Shown here in pieces: positions 31,518-40,149 of a DNA stretch of 64,000 nucleotides. The stretch comes from Nitrobacter sp047149785 (GTDB taxonomy: Bacteria > Pseudomonadota > Alphaproteobacteria > Rhizobiales > Xanthobacteraceae). Position 1 is the first letter of the stretch. Each line of letters opens with the position of its first letter. The notes beneath the pieces are model-generated. The model was not told where the DNA came from, ran no database searches, and worked only from the letters and a program-made list of their open reading frames with translations. The DNA lies in the NCBI RefSeq assembly GCF_047149785.1, contig NZ_BAAGBE010000001.1, positions 2,666,001 to 2,730,000 of the forward strand. Reading direction: 5' to 3'. Both the position numbers and the translations under genes were made by a program.

Positions 31518-32129
31518 ATGGATAAATTCACAACGCTGGAAGGCGTGGCGGCACCGCTGAAGATCATCAATGTCGATACCGACATGATTATCCCGAAGCA
31601 GTATCTGAAAACCATCAAGCGCACCGGCCTTGGCAAGGGCCTTTTCTCGGAGCAGCGCTATAAGGAGGACGGCTCGGAGAATCCGGACTTCGTCCTCAAC
31701 AAGCCGGCCTATCGCAACGCCAAGATTCTTGTCGCCGGCGACAATTTCGGCTGCGGTTCGTCGCGCGAGCACGCGCCGTGGGCGCTGCTCGATTTCGGCA
31801 TCCGCTGCGTGATCTCGACCTCGTTCGGCGACATCTTCTACAACAACTGCTTCAAGAACGGCATTCTGCCGATCCGCGTGACCCAGGCCGACCTCGACAA
31901 GCTGTTCGACGACGCCGAGCGCGGCGCCAATGCGACCCTGACCATCGATCTCGCCAACCAGGAAATCCGCGGCCCCGACGGCGGCAAGGCGACATTCGCG
32001 TTCGAGATCGACCCGTTCCGCAAGCACTGCCTGCTGAACGGCCTCGACGACATCGGCCTGACGATGGAAAAGAAGTCGGCGATCGACAGCTACGAGAACA
32101 AGGCGAAGCGCGAGCGCGCCTGGGCCTGA
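31518..32129 (+). CDS. leuD: 3-isopropylmalate dehydratase small subunit
   Basis: 203 aa. Swivel-domain partner of LeuC. Motifs NVDTDMIIPKQYLKTIKRTGLG and GDNFGCGSSREHAPWALLDFGIRCVISTSFGDIFYNN are diagnostic. Preceded by CACGAGGAT ribosome binding region. 57 bases after the zincin gene. Confidence 0.97.
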   Translation: MDKFTTLEGVAAPLKIINVDTDMIIPKQYLKTIKRTGLGKGLFSEQRYKEDGSENPDFVLNKPAYRNAKILVAGDNFGCGSSREHAPWALLDFGIRCVISTSFGDIFYNNCFKNGILPIRVTQADLDKLFDDAERGANATLTIDLANQEIRGPDGGKATFAFEIDPFRKHCLLNGLDDIGLTMEKKSAIDSYENKAKRERAWA

Positions 32130-32231
32130 TCTTCCTCCTCGCGCGCGCCCCGAGAGCGCGGGCTGCCTTCCAAGCCTTGTCGAAAGCGTCCGGCTGTGGT
32201 TTCACCGTGCGGGCGACGGACGAGGTGCCAC

Positions 32232-32882
32232 GTGAAAGCTTTCCCGCAACAACTGATCGACGGCTATCGGGCCTTCGCCACGCAGCGGCTGCCGACCGAG
32301 CAGTCCCGCTATCGCGCGCTGTCCGAACGCGGCCAGTCGCCCGAAACGATGGTGATCGGCTGCTGCGATTCGCGCGTCTCGCCGGAGGTGATCTTCGATG
32401 TCGGGCCGGGAGAGCTGTTCGTGGTCCGCAACATCGCCAACCTGGTGCCTGTCTATCAGCCCGACGCCAATGCCCATGGCGTTTCGGCCGCGCTGGAGTT
32501 CGGGGTGCAGGTGCTCAAGGTGAAGAACATCGTGATCCTTGGCCACGCGCAATGCAGCGGCATCAGCGCCATCATCAACAAGGCGGCGCCGCTGTCGCCC
32601 GGAGACTTCATCGGCAGGTGGATGGCGATGTTCATCAAGCCCGGCGAGGTGGTCGAGCAGCGCGATCGGGAAACGATGAAGGAATTCGCCACCCGCATCG
32701 AAAAGGCGGCGGTATTCCGCAGCATCGAGAACCTGATGACCTTTCCCTTCGTCCGGAACGCGGTCGAAAGCGGACATCTCAGCCTGCACGGTGCCTATTT
32801 CGGCGTCGCCGAGGGCTCGCTCTACGTGCTCGACCGGGCGGCCAAGGAATTCCGCAGCGTCAGGGACAACAGCCTGATTTGA
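32232..32882 (+). CDS. Beta-class carbonic anhydrase
   Basis: 216 aa from GTG 32232, chosen because CGAGG lies 6 bases upstream; an upstream in-frame start at 32196 would add 12 residues. Hydrates CO2 to bicarbonate. Zn ligands and dyad: CCDSRVSPE and GHAQCSGI. The GVSAALEFGVQVL and AYFGVAEGSLYVLD segments are typical. Probably monocistronic or following leuD. In this family it may supply bicarbonate for carboxylases such as AccA/AccD. Confidence 0.93.
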   Translation: MKAFPQQLIDGYRAFATQRLPTEQSRYRALSERGQSPETMVIGCCDSRVSPEVIFDVGPGELFVVRNIANLVPVYQPDANAHGVSAALEFGVQVLKVKNIVILGHAQCSGISAIINKAAPLSPGDFIGRWMAMFIKPGEVVEQRDRETMKEFATRIEKAAVFRSIENLMTFPFVRNAVESGHLSLHGAYFGVAEGSLYVLDRAAKEFRSVRDNSLI

Positions 32883-32931
32883 GACGCAGTCCCTTGATGG
32901 AAACGCTTGCCGCGCACTCGGATATATTTCG

Positions 32932-33050
32932 GCGGGAGAGGGTTGGGGGTACGGACCGACGACTTGCTGCACCTCCTCACCCGGCACCATAACGCGTCGA
33001 AGCCGCGCGTGACGGCGCTTGTGGCGCCGACCTCTCCCGCCGGGAGAGGT
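32932..33050. repeat. R4 repeat
   Basis: GGCGGGAGAGGGTTGGGGGT ... CCTCCTCACCCGGCACC ... GACCTCTCCCGCCGGGAGAG. Contains the palindrome CTCTCCCGCCGGGAGAG. Same family as 21924-21977. Confidence 0.7.
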
Positions 33051-33106
33051 AAAAGGACCAACACGTCATGGCGTCAATACGAAGCCGGAAACGCTCCGCG
33101 ACTGAG

Positions 33107-33208
33107 AGCCTTTCCGCTTCTGATGGAATCAGAAGCGGGCTCTATATCTTTGATTTGACGCGTTTTCGTTGCGCGAACCGGTAGCCACTTCGCTTGAAAA
33201 CGCTCTAA
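33107..33208. repeat. R1 repeat (full length)
   Basis: GAGCCTTTCCGCTTCTGATG ... TTGATTTGACGCGTTTTCG ... CGAACCGGTAGCC ... TTGAAAACGCTCTA, ending one base before the asd stop codon. Confidence 0.85.
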
Positions 33209-33209
33209 G

Positions 33210-34244
33210 TCAGGCAGCTTTCCGCTTGGCGCTGATCAGCTTGCGGTTGATCAGGCACTCGGCGATCTGCACCGCGTTGAGCGCCGCGCCCTTGCGCAGA
33301 TTGTCCGACACGCACCATAGCTGCAGACCATTCTCCACCGTCGCATCCTCGCGGATCCGGCTGATATAGGTGGCGTCCTCGCCCGCCGACTCGTATGGCG
33401 TGACGTAGCCGCCAGGCTCGTGCTTGTCGATCACGAGACAACCCGGCGCGTTGCGCAGAATGTTGCGCGCTTCGTCCGGCGTGATCGGATTCTCGAATTC
33501 GATGGCGACGGCCTCCGAATGGCCGATGAACACCGGCACGCGCACGCAGGTCGCGGTCAGCCTGATTTTGGGATCAAGAATTTTCTTGGTCTCCGCCATC
33601 ATCTTCCATTCTTCCTTGGTGTAGCCGTCCTCCATGAAGACGTCGATCTCGGGGATGACGTTGAAGGCGATACGCTTCGGAAACTTTTTGTTAACCAGTT
33701 CGCTCGCGGTATAGACAGACTTGGTCTGCGCGAACAGCTCGTCCATCCCTTCCTTGCCCGCGCCCGACACCGACTGGTAGGTCGCAACCACGACCCGCTT
33801 GATCACGGCCTTGTCGTGCAGCGGCTTCAAGGCCACCACGAGCTGGGCGGTCGAGCAGTTCGGATTGGCGATGATGTTCTTCCTGGTGAAGCCGGCGACC
33901 GCGTCGGCGTTGACCTCCGGCACGATCAGCGGCACGTCAGGGTCCATCCGCCAGGTCGAGGAATTGTCGATCACGACCGCGCCGGCGGCGCCGATCTTCG
34001 GCGACCATTCCTTCGACACGGCGCCGCCGGCCGACATCAGGCAGATATCGACGTCGCTGAAATCGTAATTCTCCAGCGCTTTGACTTTGAGGATTTTGTC
34101 GCCGTAGGAGACTTCGGTGCCGACGCTGCGGCGCGAGGCCAGCGCCACCACCTCATCAGCGGGAAATTTCCGTTCGTCCAGGATGTTGAGCATTTCGCGC
34201 CCGACATTACCGGTCGCTCCGACCAGCGCGACTTTGTAACCCAT
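33210..34244 (-). CDS. asd: Aspartate-semialdehyde dehydrogenase
   Basis: 344 aa. Reduces beta-aspartyl phosphate to the semialdehyde for Lys/Thr/Met and DAP. N-terminal NADP motif VALVGATGNVGREMLNIL, catalytic Cys in IIANPNCSTAQLVVALKPLH, and TCVRVPVFIGHSEAVAIEFE are diagnostic. Probably monocistronic; the 3' end abuts an R1 repeat. Confidence 0.97.
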   Translation of the reverse strand: MGYKVALVGATGNVGREMLNILDERKFPADEVVALASRRSVGTEVSYGDKILKVKALENYDFSDVDICLMSAGGAVSKEWSPKIGAAGAVVIDNSSTWRMDPDVPLIVPEVNADAVAGFTRKNIIANPNCSTAQLVVALKPLHDKAVIKRVVVATYQSVSGAGKEGMDELFAQTKSVYTASELVNKKFPKRIAFNVIPEIDVFMEDGYTKEEWKMMAETKKILDPKIRLTATCVRVPVFIGHSEAVAIEFENPITPDEARNILRNAPGCLVIDKHEPGGYVTPYESAGEDATYISRIREDATVENGLQLWCVSDNLRKGAALNAVQIAECLINRKLISAKRKAA

Positions 34245-34753
34245 CGTTTTCTCTCCGAAGAAATTGTCTTCCTTGTCGCCCGCGCGCGAAATAGAGGAAG
34301 ACGGTGCGCTTCTAGGCGAGAAACGCCGTCAAGACAACGCCACACCCTGGCTTCGGACGCGACCGATTCGGCGAGGCCCTGCCGAAACCCGTTCCACCTG
34401 CGTGGCCAGGGCGGCGCCGGCGCGCGACGGAGCGAAGTCTCCGCCCACCGCTCAGACCACGATTATATTGACCATATATAGATATAGGCGCGCGTTTTCC
34501 CTCGCTCCGCGCTTTGCAAATAGTTTATTGAAAACAGATGCTTATGGCTGTTTCGGACCAACCTCGTGATTGCTCCGTTTCCGACGCGCGGCATGTCTCA
34601 AGTCCCACCATCGAACCGGTGGATCAAACATGTCGATCCGAGGCAACGTTTCGTCGCCGTCTGCATTATTCTTCCAAGGTGTGGCCCAATTGGACTTGTC
34701 GCGTCCGCCCACCGCACGGTAAAAAGACGGTCACTCGGTTCTATGAGGACACG
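34245..34753. other. Long intergenic region between divergent genes
   Basis: 509 bases between asd and the secreted protein at 34754. It has a short AT-rich stretch near 34461-34490 (ATATATAGATATAG), a likely promoter zone, but no ORF with a ribosome binding site or family match and no clear terminator. Confidence 0.5.
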
Positions 34754-35134
34754 ATGACTTTGAAATTCCCCGCCGCGAAAACCATCGCGCTGTTTCTTGC
34801 GGCGGCAGCCTTCGTAGCGGTCGGCTTTACCGCCACCGACGCAAGCGCGGCAAAGCGCAAGCACTATGATCGCAGCGGCGCTTATGGTCCGAGCGGGCCC
34901 AACGTGTCCTACCAGGCCGGGCCCCGCACGCGCGTGTATATCTCGAAGCGCTCGTGGCTGGATGCCGGCACCGAGGTGTTGCCAGGCGACCGCAAATTTA
35001 CCGACTATGCCTTCCCGCCGGCCGTCGGCTATCCCTCGTTCGCCCGCGAGAATCTGAACCGGCCGATCGACCGTCAGCCGCTCAGTTCGCCGTCTGATCT
35101 CGGCGGATATCCGACCGCGTTTCCGCTGTACTGA
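34754..35134 (+). CDS. Secreted hypothetical protein
   Basis: 126 aa from ATG 34754, with GAGGA 6-10 bases upstream. Signal peptide TIALFLAAAAFVAVGFTATDASA; the mature region starts AKRKHYDRSGAYGPSGPNVSYQ and contains RTRVYISKRSWLDAGTEVLPGDRKFTDYAFPP, a pattern seen in small Bradyrhizobiaceae envelope proteins. No known function. Confidence 0.72.
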   Translation: MTLKFPAAKTIALFLAAAAFVAVGFTATDASAAKRKHYDRSGAYGPSGPNVSYQAGPRTRVYISKRSWLDAGTEVLPGDRKFTDYAFPPAVGYPSFARENLNRPIDRQPLSSPSDLGGYPTAFPLY

Positions 35135-35151
35135 TCAAGAACCCGCCCGAA

Positions 35152-35178
35152 AAGAAAATGCCCGGCACAACCGGGCAT
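35152..35178 (-). terminator. Probable rho-independent terminator downstream of leuB
   Basis: On the minus strand ATGCCCGG/CCGGGCAT with loop TTGTG, followed by TTTCTTTTC. It is about 150 bases past leuB with an R3-type repeat between. No T-run on the other strand. Confidence 0.65.
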
Positions 35179-35198
35179 CCTGTTGAGCGCCACCCTCG

Positions 35199-35330
35199 AT
35201 TGGTCGTTTCCCGCGAAGGCGGAGACATACACCCCGCTGCTTGGCGACGCTGTCGGCTTCATGTCTCTGCCCAACCAAGACTCCTCGACATATGGTCCCT
35301 GCCTGCGCAGGGACGACGCCGGGTTGGCGC
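35199..35330. repeat. Degenerate R3-type repeat
   Basis: CGTTTCCCGCGAAGGCGGAG ... CTGCCTGCGCAGGGACGAC resembles the arms of REP-like elements with the sequence class 'CCCGCGAAGGCGGG...CCTGCGCAGGGACGAC'. Fills the gap to leuB. Confidence 0.45.
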
Positions 35331-36443
35331 TCAGGCGTGCAGCGCCTGAAGTTCCTCCAGGACCGCCTCGCCCATCTGCGAGGTGCTGACCACGGTTGAA
35401 CCTTCGGATTTCAGGTCGGCCGTGCGCAGGCCCTTCGCGAGCACCGCCGCGATCGCGGCATCGAGCTTGTCGGCGAGTTCGCCCATGTCGAAGGAATAAC
35501 GCAGCGCCATCCCGAACGAGGCCAGCATCGCGATCGGATTGGCCGCGCCTTGCCCCGCGATATCGGGCGCCGAGCCGTGCACGGGCTCGTAAAGCGCGCG
35601 GCGCTTGCTGGTTTTCGCGTCGATGTCGCCGAGCGAGGCGGACGGCAGCATCCCGAGCGAGCCTGTCAGCATCGCCGCGATGTCGGAAAGCATGTCGCCG
35701 AACAGGTTGTCGGTGACGATCACGTCGAACTGCTTGGGACGACGGACGAGTTGCATGCCGCCGGAATCCGCGAGCTGATGCTCCAGCGCGACATCCTTGT
35801 ACTCGCGCTGATGGACCTGCGTCACCACCTCGTGCCAGAGCACGCCGGACTTCATGACGTTGCGCTTCTCCATCGAGGTCAGCTTGTTGCGGCGTTTGCG
35901 CGCGAGATCGAAGGCGACGCGGGCGATGCGCTCGATCTCGTAGGTGTCGTAGACCTGGGTATCGACGGCGCGCTTCTGGCCGTTGCCGAGATCGGTAATC
36001 GTCTTCGGCTCGCCGAAATAGACCCCGCCAGTCAGTTCGCGCACGATCATGATGTCGAGGCCCTCGACGAGGTCCCGCTTGAGGCTGGAGGATTCCGCAA
36101 GCGCCGGATAGCAGATCGCCGGGCGCAGGTTGGCGTAGAGCGCAAGCTCCTTGCGCAGCCGGAGCAGGCCCGCTTCCGGCCGTACGTCGTAAGGCACGGG
36201 GTCCCACTTCGGACCGCCGACAGCGCCGAACAGCACGGCGTCGGCGGCGAGCGCCCTCGCCATGGTGGCGTCGGTGATGCTGACCTTGTCGGCGTCATAG
36301 GACGCGCCGCCGACCAGCCCATCCTCGGTGGCGAAATGCGCAATGCCCTGCGTATCCAGCCAGCCGACCAGCCGCTTCACCTCCGCCATCACCTCGGGGC
36401 CGATGCCGTCGCCGGGCAGCAGAAGCAGCTTGTAGGTCGCCAT
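35331..36443 (-). CDS. leuB: 3-isopropylmalate dehydrogenase
   Basis: 370 aa from ATG 36443 (MATYKLLLLPGDGIGPEV). Oxidative decarboxylation of 3-isopropylmalate with NAD+. Motifs GGPKWDP, RELTGGVYFGEP, DNLFGDMLSDIAAMLTGSLGMLPSASLG and EPVHGSAPDIAGQGAANPIA are diagnostic. A long in-frame extension upstream is non-coding. Third leucine gene in the window, oriented opposite to leuC and leuD. Confidence 0.97.
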   Translation of the reverse strand: MATYKLLLLPGDGIGPEVMAEVKRLVGWLDTQGIAHFATEDGLVGGASYDADKVSITDATMARALAADAVLFGAVGGPKWDPVPYDVRPEAGLLRLRKELALYANLRPAICYPALAESSSLKRDLVEGLDIMIVRELTGGVYFGEPKTITDLGNGQKRAVDTQVYDTYEIERIARVAFDLARKRRNKLTSMEKRNVMKSGVLWHEVVTQVHQREYKDVALEHQLADSGGMQLVRRPKQFDVIVTDNLFGDMLSDIAAMLTGSLGMLPSASLGDIDAKTSKRRALYEPVHGSAPDIAGQGAANPIAMLASFGMALRYSFDMGELADKLDAAIAAVLAKGLRTADLKSEGSTVVSTSQMGEAVLEELQALHA

Positions 36444-36467
36444 GACAAAGTCCTTGCAAGGTGATTG

Positions 36468-36571
36468 CGTCATTCCGGACGCCAAGCGCAAGCGCGGCGA
36501 TCCGGAATCCAACCCAGATGTCAGATACGGACTCCGGACTCGCGCCCTTCGGCGCGCCCCGGAAATGACGG
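36468..36571. repeat. R3-type repeat upstream of leuB
   Basis: GCGTCATTCCGGACGCCAAG ... GATCCGGAATCC ... CGCCCTTCGGCGCGCCCCGG then AAATGACG. Palindromic, between divergent leuB and the MFS gene. Confidence 0.65.
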
Positions 36572-36674
36572 AAACGCCGATTGCTAGGACGGCCTTGCGC
36601 CGTTGGCAAGACGCCTTTCCGCCAATTGCCCGGCCGCCGGAAGCTGCCACAATACGCGCGGCCGGAGATTCTCG

Positions 36675-37883
36675 TTGAGCGCACCAGATCGACCAACCGT
36701 GCCCGCGAGCCTCGCGTGGCTGATGCTGATCCTGTCGCTTGCGCCCTGCATCGGCCTCGGCCTCGGCCGTTTCGCTTACTCGCTGGTGCTGCCGGACATG
36801 CGCGACAGCCTCGGCTGGTCCTATTCGGCAGCCGGCTTCATGAACACGATCAATGCGGCGGGTTATCTCGCCGGCGCGCTGATCGCGGCCTCGGTCGCAA
36901 AACGCTTCGGAACCGCGGCAAGCACACGCTGGTCCACGGCGGTCGCGGCCGCCTCGCTGGCGCTCTGCGCGCTGACGGGAAACTTCATCGTTCTCAGCTT
37001 CGCCCGCCTGATCGTCGGAATCGCCGCGGCGATCGGATTCGTCGCCGGCGGAACGCTGGCGGCCACGATCGCGCAATCGCAGCCGGCGCGATCGAACTTC
37101 CTCATCAGCCTGTTCTACATCGGTCCCGGCATCGGCCTACTCTCCTCGGGACTCATCGCGCCGTTCGTGCTGCAATATTTCGGACCGGGGTCGTGGTGGA
37201 TCGTGTGGTGGGCGATGACCGCGCTCGCTCTCGTGATGACGGTGCCAATGTTCGTCGCGCGCTTCGAGATCGCCGCGCGCGGCCCGCAGACGGCACAGGG
37301 ACGCTTCGCGATTCGTCCCGTCATTATCTTCCTCGCCGCCTACTTCCTGTTCGGCGCCGGCTATATCGCCTACATGACGTTCATGATCGCCTATGTGCGC
37401 GACGGCGGCGGCGGCGCGCTGGCGCAAAGCGCGTTCTGGAGCCTGATCGGCCTGAGCACGCTTGCTACCCCGTGGATCTGGCGCCGCACGCTCGGCCTCG
37501 ACCGTGGCGGCCTCAGCATGGCCATCGTCCTCGGCGTCAACGCCGTCGGCGCGGCGCTGCCGCTGCTGGGCCATACGCCGCTCCTGCTCGGATTGTCGGC
37601 GCTGGTGTTCGGCGTGTCGTTTTTTGCGGTGGTGACCTCGACCACCGCGTTCGTGCGCTTCAACTATCCGCCCGCGGCATGGCCCACGGCAATCGCGGCA
37701 ATGACGATATCCTTCGGCATCGGACAGACGGTCGGGCCTGTCATGGTCGGCGCGATCACCGACGCCATGGGCAGCCTGTCCTACGCGCTCAACGTCTCGG
37801 CGGCGATGCTGGCGGCCGCCGCGATCCTCTCCGCGTTCCAGCGGCGGTTGCCGCGCATCGCGTTGCCCGACTTTACTCGATGA
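36675..37883 (+). CDS. YbfB/YjiJ-family MFS transporter
   Basis: 402 aa from TTG 36675, chosen because GGAG lies 7 bases upstream; an ATG at 36603 would add 24 residues lacking hydrophobicity. About 12 membrane segments. N-terminal GLGLGRFAYSLVLPDMRDSLGWSYSAAGFMNTINAAGYLAGAL matches the YbfB/YjiJ group. Substrate unknown. Its 3' end overlaps convergent sodC by 11 bases. Confidence 0.85.
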   Translation: MSAPDRPTVPASLAWLMLILSLAPCIGLGLGRFAYSLVLPDMRDSLGWSYSAAGFMNTINAAGYLAGALIAASVAKRFGTAASTRWSTAVAAASLALCALTGNFIVLSFARLIVGIAAAIGFVAGGTLAATIAQSQPARSNFLISLFYIGPGIGLLSSGLIAPFVLQYFGPGSWWIVWWAMTALALVMTVPMFVARFEIAARGPQTAQGRFAIRPVIIFLAAYFLFGAGYIAYMTFMIAYVRDGGGGALAQSAFWSLIGLSTLATPWIWRRTLGLDRGGLSMAIVLGVNAVGAALPLLGHTPLLLGLSALVFGVSFFAVVTSTTAFVRFNYPPAAWPTAIAAMTISFGIGQTVGPVMVGAITDAMGSLSYALNVSAAMLAAAAILSAFQRRLPRIALPDFTR

Positions 37884-38382
37884 CGCCGCAGGCGATGCGG
37901 CCGCCGGCCTCGCCGGTCGGGTCGGTCTTGTAGTCGTCCGCCGCCGCGTGGATGACAATCGCCGTGCCGTTCGGCTTCAGGACCGAGTTCGGCTTGTCCT
38001 TGTCCAGCGTGACGGCGGTATTGACCACTTCGAATTTCAATTCGCCCGAGGCAGGCACGCTGATATTCGGCATGTCGCCGGCGTGGTGACCGTCGGCCGC
38101 CATCATGCCGTGCTTCCTGTTGCCGGGGTTGAAGTGCCCGCCTGCCGAGGTGAATGGCGGCTCGCATTTGCCGACCGCGTGAATGTGGAATGCGTGATCG
38201 CCGGGCGGCAGGCCTTTCAGGGCGGCCTGCAGCAAAACCCCGTCATCGACCTGCGTCAATTCGACACTGCCGACGTCGGCGCCCTCGACATTCTTCAGCA
38301 GCGCCTTGGCGGAATTGGCCGAAGCCGCGGTCACGGTCAGGATAAGAAGCGTCGTCGCCATCAACAGGATACGAGCGATCAT
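37873..38382 (-). CDS. sodC: Periplasmic Cu/Zn superoxide dismutase
   Basis: 169 aa with signal peptide ending AASANS. Metal ligands in HAFHIHAVGKCEPPFTSAGGHFNP and KHGMMAADGHHAGDMPN; the C-terminal GEAGGRIACGVIE supplies the disulphide Cys and conserved Arg. Dismutates periplasmic superoxide. Monocistronic; convergent overlap with the MFS gene. Confidence 0.95.
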   Translation of the reverse strand: MIARILLMATTLLILTVTAASANSAKALLKNVEGADVGSVELTQVDDGVLLQAALKGLPPGDHAFHIHAVGKCEPPFTSAGGHFNPGNRKHGMMAADGHHAGDMPNISVPASGELKFEVVNTAVTLDKDKPNSVLKPNGTAIVIHAAADDYKTDPTGEAGGRIACGVIE

Positions 38383-38474
38383 GGGAACCTCCGGCTGCGG
38401 ACATCAGCGCCTTGGACGAATGAGCGTCGTCGGCGCATGTTTATAACAGCCAGGAAGGACAGCGGCCAGTTGCG

Positions 38475-39260
38475 TCAGATGCCGCTAAAGGAATTATAAC
38501 CCTGGTCCTCCCAGTAGCCGCCCTTATAGTCGTTGGTGACCTCCATCGAGATCACGTACTTTGGATTCTTGAAGCCGAGCTTGGTCGGAACCCGAATCTT
38601 CATCGGGTAGCCGTACTTGCGCGGCAGGATTTGACCGTCGAACTTGAAGGACATCTGGGTCTGCGGATGCAGCGCGGTCGCCATGTCCAGCGGGCTGTTG
38701 TAGCCGTCGACATCGGCGCACTGGAACCAGCAATATTTCGCGCGAGTGTCCGCGCCGACAAGTTTGAGGAAATCGCGCAACGGCGTCCCGCTCCAGCTTC
38801 CGATCGCGCTCCATCCCTCGACGCAGACATGCCGCGTGATCTGCGTGACCTCGGGCAGCTTGTAAAGTTCGTCGAGCGTCCACGATTTCCTGTTATCGAC
38901 AAGGCCGCGCACCTCGAATTTGTAGTCCTCGCCGTCGAGGTCGGGCGCTTCGTCCTCGGAATAGTAGCCGTTGAACGGAAACGGCCGGGTGATGTCGGCT
39001 TCCGTATAGGTCGGCGCCAGCGTGTTCGGATTGAAGATCGCGGCCTGCACCTTGTCGTTGAACTTTGAAACCTGCGTGAGCAGCTTCTCCGCCGAGAAGC
39101 TGTCCGATACGTCGCATCCGGTCAGCAACGTCAACGCGCCGAGACTGGCGCCGCCGGCGACGAAGCGGCGGCGCGCCGGATCAGGCAGCAATTTCGTGGC
39201 GTCCCTGACAAGCAATTTCCTGTCGACGCCCGGGATCAGAAGCGAACGGAGACGGCGCAT
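38475..39260 (-). CDS. Periplasmic molybdopterin-dependent oxidoreductase (YedY/sulfite-oxidase fold)
   Basis: 261 aa from ATG 39260, with GGGAG upstream. Tat-like signal RRRFVAGGASLGALTLLTGC combines twin arginine with a lipobox Cys. The Mo-coordinating Cys is in ITRHVCVEGWSAIGSWSGTPL; KYGYPMKIRVPTKLGFKNPKYV and the C-terminal WEDQGYNSFSGI complete the family pattern. The gene is 94 bases downstream of a cytochrome b561-type gene, so electrons probably pass between the quinone pool and this enzyme. It is related to MsrP but distinct enough that its substrate is not certain. Confidence 0.85.
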   Translation of the reverse strand: MRRLRSLLIPGVDRKLLVRDATKLLPDPARRRFVAGGASLGALTLLTGCDVSDSFSAEKLLTQVSKFNDKVQAAIFNPNTLAPTYTEADITRPFPFNGYYSEDEAPDLDGEDYKFEVRGLVDNRKSWTLDELYKLPEVTQITRHVCVEGWSAIGSWSGTPLRDFLKLVGADTRAKYCWFQCADVDGYNSPLDMATALHPQTQMSFKFDGQILPRKYGYPMKIRVPTKLGFKNPKYVISMEVTNDYKGGYWEDQGYNSFSGI

Positions 39261-39275
39261 GGCTAGCTCTCCCAG

Positions 39276-39332
39276 AGCATGATCCCGAAAAGTGGAAACC
39301 GGATTTCGGATAAGATCATGCTCAATCAAAAG
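39276..39332. repeat. R2 repeat
   Basis: AGCATGATCCCGAAAAGTGG, AAACCGGATTTCGGATAAG, ATCATGCTCAATCAAAAG. Near-perfect inverted repeat around the centre. Between the cytochrome b and Mo-enzyme genes of one operon. Confidence 0.8.
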
Positions 39333-39354
39333 AATAAGGCCAGGTCTGATAGAC

Positions 39355-39984
39355 CTAGCGACCCGTAACCATCGCGCGCAGGCTTTTTGGCACCAGCAGC
39401 GCGAGCGCGACATGCACGACGAGAAACGCGACGATCAGCGCCATGCAGGCGAAATGCACATAGCGCGCGAAATCGTAGCCGCCGAACACGGCCGTCAGCC
39501 ACTGGAACTGGACCGGCTTCCAGATCGAGAGACCCGACAGCACCACCACGATTCCGGCGACGATGACGATGGCGTACAACAGCTTCTGCACCTGATTATA
39601 TCTCGACAGATCGGCATGGGACAGCTTGCCGCTCAGCGCCGCCCTTGTATCGGCGGCCACGCCCGACGAGGTGATCGGCAGCAGTTTTCGGCGAAAGCGT
39701 CCGGTGGCGAGGCCGAGAACGAGGTAGACAAGGCCGTTGACCATCAACAGCCACATCGCCGCGAAATGCCACAGCAACCCGCCGGCGAGCCAGCCGCCGA
39801 GCGTGATCGAACGCGAGAAGGTAAAGTCGAACAACGGCGAGGCATTATAGATCTGCCAGCCCGACATGATCATGATGATCATCGCCACCGCATTGATCCA
39901 GTGGACGACGCGCACCCACGCCGGCTGAATGACCTTGGCGGGAGGAGAGACGGCGCGACCGTCGCTGGCTGAAACGCTTGTCAT
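39355..39984 (-). CDS. Cytochrome b561/b6-domain membrane protein, partner of the Mo-oxidoreductase
   Basis: 209 aa from ATG 39984 (MTSVSASDG); ATG 40002 is an alternative and neither has a clear ribosome binding site. Four membrane helices with heme-ligand histidines in VRVVHWINAVAMIIMIMSGW, LLWHFAAMWLL, ARYVHFACMALI and FLVVHVALALLVP. Transfers electrons between quinol and the periplasmic molybdoenzyme encoded next. Divergent from the malonyl-CoA synthetase gene. Confidence 0.88.
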   Translation of the reverse strand: MTSVSASDGRAVSPPAKVIQPAWVRVVHWINAVAMIIMIMSGWQIYNASPLFDFTFSRSITLGGWLAGGLLWHFAAMWLLMVNGLVYLVLGLATGRFRRKLLPITSSGVAADTRAALSGKLSHADLSRYNQVQKLLYAIVIVAGIVVVLSGLSIWKPVQFQWLTAVFGGYDFARYVHFACMALIVAFLVVHVALALLVPKSLRAMVTGR

Positions 39985-40149
39985 AAGAAAATCAACGCCC
40001 ATCGGCCATCGGTGATGCGTGAGAAAGGTGCGCAGATATTGTATGCCGGTATCTATTACGGCGTTGCCGAATATCACCCGGATCGGCACGCCAATTCCTC
40101 ACAAATTAGCGATCAGACCACCGGGATCAACGCCAGCAGGAACTTCGTC